Part shown: one piece after another, positions 1 to 9,079 of the stretch
Layout of the letters: every line of letters starts with the position of its first letter
Position numbering within the stretch: the stretch's first letter is position 1
Assembly: GCA_963757805.1 (NCBI GenBank)
Contig: CAVWSM010000021.1
Span: forward strand, 124,001-188,000
Direction of reading: 5' to 3'
DNA from: CAVWSM01 sp963757805
GTDB taxonomy: Bacteria > Actinomycetota > Actinomycetes > Jiangellales > Jiangellaceae
DNA: 64,000 nucleotides
Position numbers and translations under genes: made by a program
The notes under the pieces: model-generated
What the model saw: only the letters and a program-made list of their open reading frames with translations
What the model was told of the DNA's origin: nothing
The model's database searches: none

Positions 1-96
1 GTACACCGTGGTACTACGACCATGCGAGGCGAAAGGATCGAGCCTGCAGCGGACGAGTCCGCGCGACGCGGTGCGGGCGGGATGAGAGGCGGCGGC

Positions 97-1388
<1,292 letters not shown>

Positions 1389-1392
<4 letters not shown>

Positions 1393-1946
1393 CCGCCGTG
1401 GCTGATCGCGAGCGCATCGTCGTCTTGTTGCGGGCGGTCAACCTGGGGGCCACAAACAAAGTGCCGATGGCGAGACTGCGCGAGGTTGCCACGGAACTCG
1501 GTGCAACGGACGTGTCCACCTACATCGCCAGCGGCAACCTCTTCTGCCGTCCGCCGGGGGAGGCGCAAGAGTTCGTGCTCGAGGTCGAGGACGCCATCAA
1601 GCGGGAGTTCGACGTGTCCACCCGCGCGATCTCCCGTACCCGCGCCCAGCTGCTGAAGGCGCGAGCGGCCTTTCCGTTCGACGTCCATGCACCGAAGCTG
1701 TGCGCGATCTGGTTTCTGGAGCGACCGCCGAAACAGGCTGCTGCGGCTGCCTTGTCAGCGCTCGATGTCTCGCCTGATCGCTGTGCCGTGATCGGATCCG
1801 ACCTGCACATTCGTTACGACGAAGGAGTGCGCAACAGCAAGCTCTCGGTGCCGCGCGTGGAGCGCACCCTTGGTGTGCAGGGGACGGCTCGCAACCTCGC
1901 CACCGTCGAAGCGCTGGCCGACCTGCTGAGCAAGGCTTCGGGGTAG
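1389..1946 (+). CDS. DUF1697 family protein
   Basis: Conserved soluble protein of about 185 residues with the DUF1697 opening: a hydrophobic strand followed by LLRAVNLGATNKVPMARLR and then a YIASGNLF segment near residue 47. The family has a known fold but no established reaction. The start is either GTG 1389, overlapping the deoA stop, or GTG 1398, three codons in. The stop TAG overlaps the GTG of the following acetyltransferase gene by one base, so deoA, this gene and the acetyltransferase look like one transcript. A functional link to nucleoside metabolism is not shown by the sequence. Confidence 0.85.
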
Positions 1947-2413
1947 TGCGGGCCCGCATCGAGATCACCGAAGAAGACCCGACGTCGGACGCGGCGACGG
2001 CGTTGATTGAGGCGCTGTCGTGGGACCTGGCAAAGCGATACGACAGCGACGACCCTGAGCGGGCCGGCTTCGATCCCGCAGCGCAGTCCGGGCCCGGTCG
2101 GGCCTTCCTGGTTGCCCGACTCGATGGCGTGCCGGTGGGTTGCGCCGCGCTCGTCCCGGTGCGTCCGACAGTCGGTGAGCTCAAGCGCATGTACGTCGTC
2201 CCGGACGCTCGCGGCCGCGGAGTTGCCCGCGCGCTGTTGACGGCGGTCGAGGAGGCCGCGCGGCGGTACGGGCACCACGAGCTGTGGCTGGAGACCGGGT
2301 TACGCCAACCCGAGGCGATCGCGTTGTACGAATCCGCGGGCTATCGGCGCATCCCTGACTTCGGGCACTACGCGGGCGAGGAGCTCGTCCGCAGCTTCGG
2401 CAAGCGGCTGTGA
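1946..2413 (+). CDS. GNAT family N-acetyltransferase
   Basis: Acetyl-CoA-dependent N-acetyltransferase, substrate unknown, 155 residues. The beta4-alpha3 acetyl-CoA-binding region reads ELKRMYVVPDARGRGVARALL (residues about 73-93, containing the R/Q-x-x-G-x-G/A-type motif RGRGVA), followed by the C-terminal YESAGYRRIPDFG segment. GTG 1946 overlaps the preceding TAG by one base. The protein resembles the convergent acetyltransferase ending at 2503 in both the acetyl-CoA loop and the C-terminal motif (FGHYAGEELVRSFGKRL here, FGKWIGDDTARCFAKLL there), so the two are probably diverged paralogues. Confidence 0.9.
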   Translation: MRARIEITEEDPTSDAATALIEALSWDLAKRYDSDDPERAGFDPAAQSGPGRAFLVARLDGVPVGCAALVPVRPTVGELKRMYVVPDARGRGVARALLTAVEEAARRYGHHELWLETGLRQPEAIALYESAGYRRIPDFGHYAGEELVRSFGKRL

Positions 2414-2423
2414 CGACGGTGGC

Positions 2424-2488
2424 GATCATGCGACAGTCCGACAACTGAGGCGCGCTGAGCGGCACGGATGTCGCACTGTCGCATGATC
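2424..2488. repeat. Inverted repeat between convergent genes (possible bidirectional terminator)
   Basis: Perfect 14-bp arms GATCATGCGACAGT (2424-2437) and ACTGTCGCATGATC (2475-2488) separated by 37 nt, filling most of the 89-nt gap between the two convergent acetyltransferase genes. The position fits a bidirectional terminator, but the loop is long and there is no T-run on either side. It is unrelated in sequence to the 38-nt repeat family found elsewhere in this window. Confidence 0.6.
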
Positions 2489-2502
2489 CTTCTCGGGCGC
2501 CG

Positions 2503-2979
2503 CTACGTGAGCAGCTTTGCGAAGCAGCGCGCCGTGTCGTCGCCGATCCATTTGCCGAAGGGTGGGATGGGAACGAACCCGACCGCTTGGTAGAAGCGAA
2601 GCGCCTCAGGCTGCGGATCGCCGGCGCGCAGGCGCAGCACGCCAACTCCTGCACTGCGACAGTGCGACTCGAGGGTTGCGAGGAGCAACCTCGCCACGCC
2701 TTCCCGCCTATGTTCGGGAGCCACGTACATCACATCAAGCTCTGCGGCGGGTGGATCGAGCGGTGCGAGGGCGATACTGCCGATCGGCTTCCTGTTGCTC
2801 CCGACAGCTACCCAGAACCCGCCCACTGGTCCCACGAAGTTCGCCGGATCGTAGGGATTCGCAGCCGTGAATCCGTATCGTTGCTGGATCTCCTCCCATA
2901 GCGCGTCGCTCAACGCTCGCGCCTCAGGCGAGGACGGGTCGCACGCGATGGTCCAGACAGCACTTCCCATGTCGACCAT
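2503..2979 (-). CDS. GNAT family N-acetyltransferase
   Basis: Second acetyltransferase, about 158 residues, substrate unknown. The acetyl-CoA-binding core is ELDVMYVAPEHRREGVARLLL, where the last arm of the usual RxxGxG/A loop reads RREGVA, followed by FYQAVGFVPIPPFGKW. The open frame extends to 3057, but the upstream 26 residues do not look like a GNAT N-terminus; ATG 2979 or ATG 2970 fits the family better. Transcribed towards the related gene at 1946-2413, with an inverted repeat between them. The neighbouring upstream DNA holds only the leader of the DUF222-HNH gene. Confidence 0.88.
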   Translation of the reverse strand: MVDMGSAVWTIACDPSSPEARALSDALWEEIQQRYGFTAANPYDPANFVGPVGGFWVAVGSNRKPIGSIALAPLDPPAAELDVMYVAPEHRREGVARLLLATLESHCRSAGVGVLRLRAGDPQPEALRFYQAVGFVPIPPFGKWIGDDTARCFAKLLT

Positions 2980-3071
2980 CAAAGCAGTGGTGCGGGGCTT
3001 CACTTCACCTGACCAAGCCGATCGCGCCGCTCGTTTGGGAGTTGATACAGCTGTCAAGCGATCGCGCGGAT

Positions 3072-3110
3072 CTGTGGACAGCGGTGTCTGAGGACGTCGG
3101 TTGTGGATAA
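3072..3110 (+). promoter_or_regulatory. DnaA-box-like motifs in the leader of the DUF222-HNH gene
   Basis: CTGTGGACA (3072-3080) and TTGTGGATAA (3101-3110) are, read on the other strand, close to TTGTCCACA and TTATCCACA DnaA boxes. They lie about 100 nt upstream of the DUF222-HNH start and are followed by CCCCCTTGTAGATTC just before the ATG. My recollection is that GTGGATAAC leaders recur upstream of this gene family; that is memory, not a comparison I could run. Two boxes alone do not make an origin. Confidence 0.3.
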
Positions 3111-3194
3111 CGGGTGGCCGGAAAGCCTTGCGGGGTAAGGGAATCCGGGCGATTTGCGGGTCGGCGAGTTCTGTCGGACCCCCCTTGTAGATTC

Positions 3195-4793
3195 ATGGGT
3201 ATGGAAGCCACGTCGACTCCGCCGCCGGTGCACCCGGTGGAGTCCGCGTTGGGCCGCAGCGAGGACCGCCATCGGCCGGGTCCTCGACGCCGACTCGTCG
3301 ACCCTGGGCAGCGCCGCACTGGTCGACGCGTTCGACGAGATCGTCAAGCTGCACCGCGCCGACCGAGGCCGCCTACCTGCAGCTGCTGGGCGCGGTCGAC
3401 GAGCGCAGGGTGGCCACCGACGTCGGCGCCAAGTCCACCGCCGAATGGCTGCGGCTTCGGCACCGGCAGGCCGGGTCGGGCCGCGACGTGGCCGCCGCCC
3501 GCGCCACCGCCCCCGGCGGGGACCTGTACGAGCTGGGGCAGGCGTTGGCCGACGGGCGGGTCTCCCGCGAGCACCTCGACGTCGCCGTCCGCAGCCTGGG
3601 CCGGATCCCGGCGCACCTGAAGGACGAGCAGCGCGCCAAGGTCGCCCAGTTCCTCACCGAGCAGTCCGAGCAGTTCGCGCCCCGCGACTTCGAGGACGTC
3701 GCCAAGGCGCTGCTCGCGGTCCTCGACCCCGACGGCGCCCACTCGTTCGACCCCGACGCGCACCAGCGCCGGTCGCTGAGATGGCCCAAGACGCCACCGG
3801 GATGACCGCCGGACGGTTCCTGCTCGACCAGATCGGCTCGGCCTGGTTCAGCACCGCGCTGCAGCACTACGCCGCGCCGGACCCCGCCGCCTGTGGGGTC
3901 GACGAGCACGGCCAACCCACCCTGCCGTCAAGGACCCGCGCAGCGCCGCGCAACGCCTCGCCGACGCGCTGGTGTTGATGGCCAAGGCCGCCCTCGCCAA
4001 CGCCGGTGAACGCGGCGGCGAACCACCACGCATCGTCATCCACACCAACCCCGACCAACTCGCCAACACCAGCCAGCGACACCGGCGCCCAGCGACGAGC
4101 AACGCCGCCGACGACGACACCCGCCGACGAGGCCGCCACCGGCGACGAGCCGGCGCGGCGACGACCGCGGCCCCGCCGAGCAGAGCGCGGCCGCCGACGA
4201 CGCAGCGGGCGACCGCGACCGCCGGCGAGCGCGACGACGCGCCCGGGACGGACGACACGCCAGCCGACCAGACGGCCGGCACCGGCTCGCCGTTGCGGCG
4301 GCCCAGCAGCGCGGCCGGGCTCGGCCGCTGCGAGCAGACCGGCCCCCTATCCCCGCTCGCGCTCGGGGTGCTGTCCTGCGACGCCATCCTCGAACGCGCC
4401 ACCGTCGGCCCGTTCGGGCAGATCCTCGACTACGGCCGGGCCCGCCGCCTCGCCACCCCCGCACAGCGCCGCGCCCTCGCCGCCCGCGACGGCGGCTGCC
4501 TCATCCCCGGCTGCGGCGCCCTCCCGGGCTGGTGCGACGCGCACCACCTGATCCCCTGGCAACTCGGCGGCCCCACCGACCTGTCCAATCTGCTGCTGCT
4601 GTGCCCCAGGCATCACACCGAAGTACACGCCGGCATGTGGGTCATCGTGCTCCGCGACCACCTGCCCTGGGTCATCCCACCCATCTGGCTCGACCCCCAA
4701 CAACGCCCGGTCCGCAACCGACTGCCCGACACCATCGACCGCGCCCACCGACTCGCCCAACAACTACGCCTCGACCTCGACGACACCGGATAG
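3195..4793 (+). pseudogene. DUF222 / HNH endonuclease domain protein (13E12-type), multiply frameshifted
   Basis: N-terminal DUF222 domain plus C-terminal HNH nuclease, a repeated family in actinobacterial chromosomes with no established role. The reading frame must be stitched: start at 3195/3201, a change near 3255, another near 3358 (into YLQLLGAVDERRVATDVG), another near 3775 (into GMTAGRFLLDQIGSAWF) and another near 3927 (into DALVLMAKAALANAG). A low-complexity linker of Arg, Pro and Ala follows (about 4080-4320). The HNH end is intact: a CxxxC pair (CLIPGC), then DAHHLIPWQLGGPTDLSNL and CPRHHTEVHAG. At least four indels make it a broken gene as sequenced. Whether decay or sequence error is unclear, since many other genes here show the same problem. 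Confidence 0.85.
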
Positions 4794-4928
4794 CGGCTCG
4801 GGAGCGTTGCGAGTCACGCGCCCGTTAGCGACGGGATGTTGTCGACCGTGCCCTCATGCTGTCGCCTTGCTGCTCCTTACGGCCCGTGATCGGTAGCCTT
4901 GCTGTAGTTGTGCAACGCCGTGCCAAGG

Positions 4929-4972
4929 AGGTGAGACCCATCAACGCTAGATCAGGCTGGGTGCTCTCACCT
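4929..4972 (+). promoter_or_regulatory. Hairpin sequestering a perfect Shine-Dalgarno (candidate attenuator)
   Basis: AAGGAGGTGA (4925-4934) is a full-length anti-16S match, far stronger than the sites used by neighbouring genes. Its 3' part can pair downstream: AGGTGAG (4929-4935) with CTCACCT (4966-4972), extended by ACCC (4936-4939) with GGGT (4959-4962) around a 3-nt bulge. The loop lies inside the short leader ORF, so translation of that ORF would melt the hairpin. The layout is what translational or transcriptional attenuators look like; the effector is unknown. Confidence 0.5.
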
Positions 4973-4987
4973 CGCTCCAGTGCGTAG
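4931..4987 (+). CDS. Candidate 18-codon leader ORF upstream of the methyltransferase
   Basis: GTG 4931 to TAG 4985-4987 encodes VRPINARSGWVLSPRSSA. It is too short for standard gene callers but sits on a perfect AAGGAGGTGA. The spacing is awkward for GTG 4931, which overlaps the Shine-Dalgarno; an ATC at 4940 lies at ideal distance (8 nt) but would be a rare start codon. The ORF ends 37 nt before the methyltransferase GTG at 5025. I infer a regulatory leader peptide because of the strong ribosome site, the hairpin built over it and its position. No homologue is claimed. Confidence 0.4.
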   Translation: MRPINARSGWVLSPRSSA

Positions 4988-5024
4988 GTGATGACAGAGC
5001 GCCCCGGCAATCCGGAGAGGTTCT

Positions 5025-5846
5025 GTGTCCATATCGCCCACCACTCACGACGAGATCGTCACCACGCTTCGGGCCGCCGGGTGTGTCTTTGCCGAGGATG
5101 AGGCGCTGCTGCTGATCGATGCGGCGACTACACCGACCGACCTTGCGGCCATGGTCGCTCGACGATCCTGCGGTGTGCCCCTGGAGCAGGTACTCGGCTG
5201 GGCAGAGTTTTGCGGTCTGCGCATTGCTGTGGAGCCAGGGGTCTTCGTCCCGCGCAAACGCACCGAGTTTCTGGTTCACCGGGCCGCGGCACTGGCCAGC
5301 TCGTACCAGGGCGCCGATCACGCACCGACGGTCGTCGTCGACCTCTGCTGCGGCACCGGCGCGGTGGGCGTGGCGTTGGCCGCCGCGCTTGCTGGCGTCG
5401 AGATGTACGCCGTCGACATCGATCCTGTGGCGGTGCGTTGTGCACGACGCAACATTGGCGTCAACGGTCACGTGTACCAGGGCGACCTCTTCCAGCCGCT
5501 ACCGGAGCGACTGCGCGGTCGCGTCGACGTACTTGTCGCCAACGCGCCTTACGTGCCGACCGCAGAGCTCTGGCAGCTGCCACCGGAGGCCCGGCTGCAC
5601 GAGCCGCGTGTTGCGCTGGACGGCGGCACGGACGGCCTCGACGTCCTGCACAGAGTCGTCGCGGAGGCGCGCGTCTGGCTGGCCCCGGGTGGCCACTTGC
5701 TGGTGGAGGCGAGTGACGAGCAGGCGCCGCACATCGAAGCAGCGGTCGCGCGCAGCGGACTCACCCCGCAGATCGCGACCTCCGACGAGCTGGCCGCCAC
5801 CGTCGTCATCGGCACGTCGCCGACCTTGGAAGGGAACGTGATCTGA
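5025..5846 (+). CDS. Putative protein N5-glutamine methyltransferase (PrmC-like)
   Basis: SAM-dependent class I methyltransferase of 273 residues related to PrmC/HemK, which methylates a glutamine side chain in release factors; the actual target here is unknown. Visible features are the N-terminal helical region, GVFVPRKRTEFLV near residue 72, SAM-binding motif I VVDLCCGTGAVGVALAAAL near 104, the acidic residue in YAVDIDPVAV, and motif IV as ANAPYVP (an N-x-P-Y variant with Ala). GTG 5025 is preceded by GGAGAGG. A strong candidate leader ORF and hairpin lie 38-100 nt upstream and may control it. Confidence 0.85.
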   Translation: MSISPTTHDEIVTTLRAAGCVFAEDEALLLIDAATTPTDLAAMVARRSCGVPLEQVLGWAEFCGLRIAVEPGVFVPRKRTEFLVHRAAALASSYQGADHAPTVVVDLCCGTGAVGVALAAALAGVEMYAVDIDPVAVRCARRNIGVNGHVYQGDLFQPLPERLRGRVDVLVANAPYVPTAELWQLPPEARLHEPRVALDGGTDGLDVLHRVVAEARVWLAPGGHLLVEASDEQAPHIEAAVARSGLTPQIATSDELAATVVIGTSPTLEGNVI

Positions 5847-5934
5847 GTCACGTTTGAGAGGCGGGACTGGCGGCGTGATGGGGTGAATTGCGAGGATCTC
5901 GCAGCTCATCAAGTCCGCCGCCAAGGAGTCCGCC

Positions 5935-6480
5935 GTGCCGCACCTGCCCGACGTGGTCACCTGGTCGATCCCCGGCTTCCTGCTGCTCATCGTGGTGGAG
6001 GTCATCTCGTACCGCTTCCACGGCGATGACGACGAGCTCGGCTACGACCGGCGGGACACCACGACGAGCCTCACGATGGGGCTGGGCAGCGTCGCGTTCG
6101 ACATTCTCTGGAAGATCCCGATCGTCGCCGCGTACGCGTTGGTATACGAGCTGACGCCGCTGCGGATCGAGCTCACCTGGTGGACGTTCCCACTGCTCCT
6201 GCTCGCTCAAGACTTCTTCTACTACTGGTCGCACCGCAGCCATCACGTGATCCGGGTCCTGTGGGCATCACACGTGGTGCACCACTCCAGTCAGCGGTTC
6301 AACCTGTCGACCGCGCTGCGGCAGACCAGGACCGGCGCCACCTCCTGGGTGTTCTACCTGCCAATGATCATCGCCGGGGTGCACCCGGGAGTGCTCGCGT
6401 TCTGCCAGTCGATCAACCTCGTCTACCAGTTCTGGATCCACACCGAACGCATGCCTCGGCTTCGCTACGACATTCGGCCG
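5935..6480 (+). pseudogene. Fatty acid hydroxylase / sterol desaturase family, C-terminally truncated
   Basis: Membrane di-iron hydroxylase fragment. Transmembrane segments near residues 10-22, 52-70 and 82-100 are followed by the first His clusters, SHRSHH and HVVHHSSQRFN, then a conserved WVFYLPMIIAGVHPGVL segment and QFWIHTERMPRL. The family's third His cluster (H-x-x-HH, normally shortly after this point) is missing: the sequence runs out of frame into the tail of a different membrane protein. Without that cluster the iron site cannot be complete. The start at GTG 5935 follows a GGAG-like site. Confidence 0.75.
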
Positions 6481-6855
6481 CAACCCCATTCGTCGTACGC
6501 CCGCAGCGGCCATCCCGTACATCGGTTGGTGGCTCTTGCTGCTCGGAGTCCTCGCGACCGACCTTGGCGGCTTGCTCGCGCCGGTGGCGGTCTACGGAGC
6601 TGTGCTCTGCACCATGGCCGCTCTGGCGCTCGGTGTGCACCGATGGACCGCGGTGGGTGCCGTGCTCTTCGTCATCTCGGACAGCGTGCTGGCTGCCACC
6701 TCACTCTCCGACGGCTCACGATTCCCGCAGACGGTGCGGTCGTCATGGCCACCTACACGGCGGGCCAGGCCTTGATTGTCCTTGGGGTGCTTGCTGCTTC
6801 GCGGCGGCTCGGCTCCGGCGAGGAAAGAATCGCAGCCACGACGTACCCCCGATAG
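6476..6855 (+). pseudogene. YhhN/TMEM86-type lysoplasmalogenase C-terminal fragment
   Basis: Remnant of a polytopic membrane protein in frame 2 and then, after a shift near 6720, frame 1: IPYIGWWLLLLGVLATDLGG, then GAVLFVISDSVLAATSLSDG, then VVMATYTAGQALIVLGVL. The VLFVISDS and ATYTAGQALIVLG stretches are typical of the YhhN family, whose members hydrolyse lysoplasmalogens. The N-terminal half is absent and no start codon can be assigned. It directly abuts the truncated hydroxylase, so a deletion (real or an assembly artefact) appears to have joined two adjacent genes. Confidence 0.6.
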
Positions 6856-6876
6856 CCTCCTTCCGAGGAGGCCGTC

Positions 6877-7599
6877 ATGAGGCTCGCTCCCGGACTGCAC
6901 CGCATCGGCTCGGACTTCGTCAACAGCTACCTGGTCGAGGATCCAGCAGGGGTCACGATCGTCGACGCCGGTATGTCTGGTCTCTACAGGGAGCTCGAGG
7001 CGGAGCTGATCAGCCTCGGGCGCTCTCTTGCCGACGTACGAGGCATCGTCTTGACGCATGGCGACTCTGACCACGTCGGCTTTGCGGAGCGTCTCCGAGA
7101 GCAGAACGGCGTCCCTGTGTACGTGCATGAGCTCGACGCCGTCCGGGCGCGCGGAGAGGTCAAGAAGCCCAACTCCGGCTGGGGACCCATGAAGATGGGT
7201 GCACTCACGAAGTTCCTCTGGTACGGCGCACGACACGGCGGACTCCGCACCACATGGGTCAAGGAAGTCCTGACGTTCACCGACGGAGCCACGTTGGATC
7301 TGCCGGGCTCGCCGCGGATCATCCACACTCCCGGGCACACGCCCGGTTCCGTGGCCGTGCATGTCTCGGCGGTGGATGCGCTGTTCGTTGGCGACGCCAT
7401 CACGACTCGCAATGTGCTGACCGGTGAACAAGGCCCGCGTCCCGCACCATTCACGCTCGAACCGGAGGTTGCGCTCGCCTCGCTCGCCAAGCTCGAGTCC
7501 GTGCAAGCCACTTGGGTGCTGCCCGGGCACGGTCCGCCGTGGGATCGCGGGGTTGCGGAGGCGGTTCGGCGGGTGCGGCAGGTGGCCACCGGCCCCTGA
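6877..7599 (+). CDS. MBL-fold metallo-hydrolase
   Basis: Cytosolic metallo-beta-lactamase-fold hydrolase of 240 residues; substrate unknown. The metal-site motif reads LTHGDSDHVGF near residue 60, so the usual H-x-H-x-D-H is H-G-D-S-D-H with Asp in place of the second His. The downstream ligands are present: HTPGHTPGS near 150, FVGDAIT near 169 and LPGHGPP near 216. ATG 6877 has CGAGGAG eight bases upstream. The Asp substitution may alter the first metal site; I recall it as a recurring variant in one MBL subgroup rather than an error. Confidence 0.9.
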   Translation: MRLAPGLHRIGSDFVNSYLVEDPAGVTIVDAGMSGLYRELEAELISLGRSLADVRGIVLTHGDSDHVGFAERLREQNGVPVYVHELDAVRARGEVKKPNSGWGPMKMGALTKFLWYGARHGGLRTTWVKEVLTFTDGATLDLPGSPRIIHTPGHTPGSVAVHVSAVDALFVGDAITTRNVLTGEQGPRPAPFTLEPEVALASLAKLESVQATWVLPGHGPPWDRGVAEAVRRVRQVATGP

Positions 7600-7627
7600 G
7601 CCGACCGTGCCCTTAGAGTCGGGGGGC

Positions 7628-8173
7628 GTGACTCCTCCTGCGATCGGCACCCTTGAGCTTGCCCCCGCGCTGACACGTCCTGACCTGCTCGCGGAACCGG
7701 TTGTACGCGCGCTGGAGGCCCGGCCGTCGGTGTCTGTGCTGGTCGCCGAGATTGACCCCGAGCTGGCGGACACCGCGAAGTTCTGCGAGGCGTACGAGGT
7801 GCCGTTGGACGTGTCGGCGAACTGCGTGGTCATCGCGGGTCGGCGCGGCGGCGAGACCCGAGTGGCCGCGTGCATGGTGCTGGCAACTTCACGCGCCGAC
7901 GTGAACGGCATCGTGCGGCGGCGCCTCGATGTGCGGAAGGCCTCGTTCCTGTCGATGGAGGACGCGGTGGCGGCGACGGGGATGGAGTACGGCGGGATCA
8001 CGCCGTTGGGCTTGCCCAGCGGGTGGCCGATACTCGTTGACGCAGCCGTCGCCGAGCTGCCGTACGCGATTATTGGCAGCGGCGTACGACGCTCGAAGCT
8101 TGCGATACCGGGCGGTGAGCTCGTGGGCTGGCCGGGCGCGGAGGTAGTCCCTGGGCTCGGGCAGCCCGCCTGA
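7628..8173 (+). CDS. YbaK/EbsC-family aminoacyl-tRNA deacylase-like protein
   Basis: Editing-domain protein of 181 residues related to YbaK/ProX, which hydrolyse mischarged aminoacyl-tRNAs; the specificity is not deducible here. It contains an N-terminal variable part, SANCVVIAGRRGGETRVAACM near residue 60, the conserved KASFLSMEDAVAATGMEYGGITPLGLP block near 100-125, and the terminal IPGGEL loop. The frame is open back to 7424, but that region overlaps the MBL gene; GTG 7628 follows a run of G and gives the normal length. It is the last plus-strand gene before a minus-strand block. Confidence 0.85.
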   Translation: MTPPAIGTLELAPALTRPDLLAEPVVRALEARPSVSVLVAEIDPELADTAKFCEAYEVPLDVSANCVVIAGRRGGETRVAACMVLATSRADVNGIVRRRLDVRKASFLSMEDAVAATGMEYGGITPLGLPSGWPILVDAAVAELPYAIIGSGVRRSKLAIPGGELVGWPGAEVVPGLGQPA

Positions 8174-8189
8174 CGCCACTGCGCCCCTC

Positions 8190-9050
8190 CTAGCCGATGG
8201 CGTCAGCGAGCAGGCTCACCTGGTCAAGGTCGGCAACGGTGGGGTCGAAGATGAGCTCGTCCACTCCGGCCGCAGCGAAGGCCGCGACGCGGTCGCGTAC
8301 GTCTTGAGGGGTGCGCGGCGCGCTGGTCGCGATGGCTTCGGCCCAGTCCCCGAGAAATCCGTAGTAGCTGCGCAAGTTGTGGAGCGACTCGTCGGTGTGG
8401 TGCTCACCGAGCGAGAAGTACGACAGCACGACGATGCGGGGATTTCCGGTCCCGCCGGCTTGATGCCAGGCGGCTTTGAACGCCTGGATCGCGCCGGCGG
8501 CCATCTCCGGCGGAGCGCCGCCGATGGTGTAGCCGCCACCCCATCTGGCTGCCCGCGGGGCAGCCAGCTGCGGCTGGCCGCCGATGAGAAGCGGTACGCG
8601 CCCGGAGACAGTTGGTGGAGCCACCGGGAACGCGCTGCCGTCAATCAGGTCGCCCGCCCAGACCCGGTGCAGCAGCTCCAGATCGGTGTCGAACCGCCTG
8701 CCGCGATCGGCGAAGGAGCGACCGGTGAGCTCAAAGTCGTCGGTTCGGCTGCCAACACCGAGCCCGAGAGTGAGCCTTCCGTTGGAGACCTGGTCGAGGC
8801 TGGCCGTGGCCTTCGCCAACAGCACCGGGTTGTAGGCCGGCCCCAGCAGAAGGTTGGTCAGGATGCCAATCCGATCCGTCACTGCAGCGGCGGCCGTCAG
8901 TGCGGTGAGCGAGTCATAGCTGGGATAGGCGACCCGGTCGATGGTGGCCAGGGAGGAGAAGCCGAGCTCTTCGGAGCGCTTGGCCCAGTCGACCAAGAGC
9001 CGCCCGGAGACGTCGAGCGTGGTGCTGGGGAGGCCGATGCCGATCTGCAC
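8190..9050 (-). CDS. LLM-class flavin/F420-dependent oxidoreductase
   Basis: Luciferase-like monooxygenase-fold oxidoreductase of 286 residues, probably F420-dependent as is common in actinomycetes. It begins VQIGIGLPSTTLDVSG and carries FSSLATIDRVAYPSYDSLTAL, GILTNLLLGPAYNPVLLAK and GRLTLGLGVGSRTDDFE, the usual order for the family, then PLLIGGQPQLAAPRAARWGGG. GTG 9050 is supported by GGGAG upstream; the open frame reaches 9230 but overlaps the UPF0158 gene. It follows that gene by 29 nt on the same strand, so a shared transcript is likely. Substrate unknown. Confidence 0.88.
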   Translation of the reverse strand: MQIGIGLPSTTLDVSGRLLVDWAKRSEELGFSSLATIDRVAYPSYDSLTALTAAAAVTDRIGILTNLLLGPAYNPVLLAKATASLDQVSNGRLTLGLGVGSRTDDFELTGRSFADRGRRFDTDLELLHRVWAGDLIDGSAFPVAPPTVSGRVPLLIGGQPQLAAPRAARWGGGYTIGGAPPEMAAGAIQAFKAAWHQAGGTGNPRIVVLSYFSLGEHHTDESLHNLRSYYGFLGDWAEAIATSAPRTPQDVRDRVAAFAAAGVDELIFDPTVADLDQVSLLADAIG

Positions 9051-9079
9051 AGTGTGGTTCTCCCTTGACTGGTTGGCGC

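Noticed and set aside
3101..3110. TTGTGGATAA as part of a replication origin
   Set aside because: Only two box-like matches, no AT-rich unwinding region, no dnaA/dnaN nearby; more likely part of the DUF222-HNH gene leader.
4006..4464. Arg-rich ORFs in the DUF222-HNH linker as separate genes
   Set aside because: They are alternative frames of one broken gene's low-complexity linker.
5025..5846. Methyltransferase as the canonical release-factor methylase prmC
   Set aside because: PrmC is normally beside prfA, which is absent here, and the NPPY-type motif reads NAPY, so I kept it as a PrmC-like protein of unknown target.
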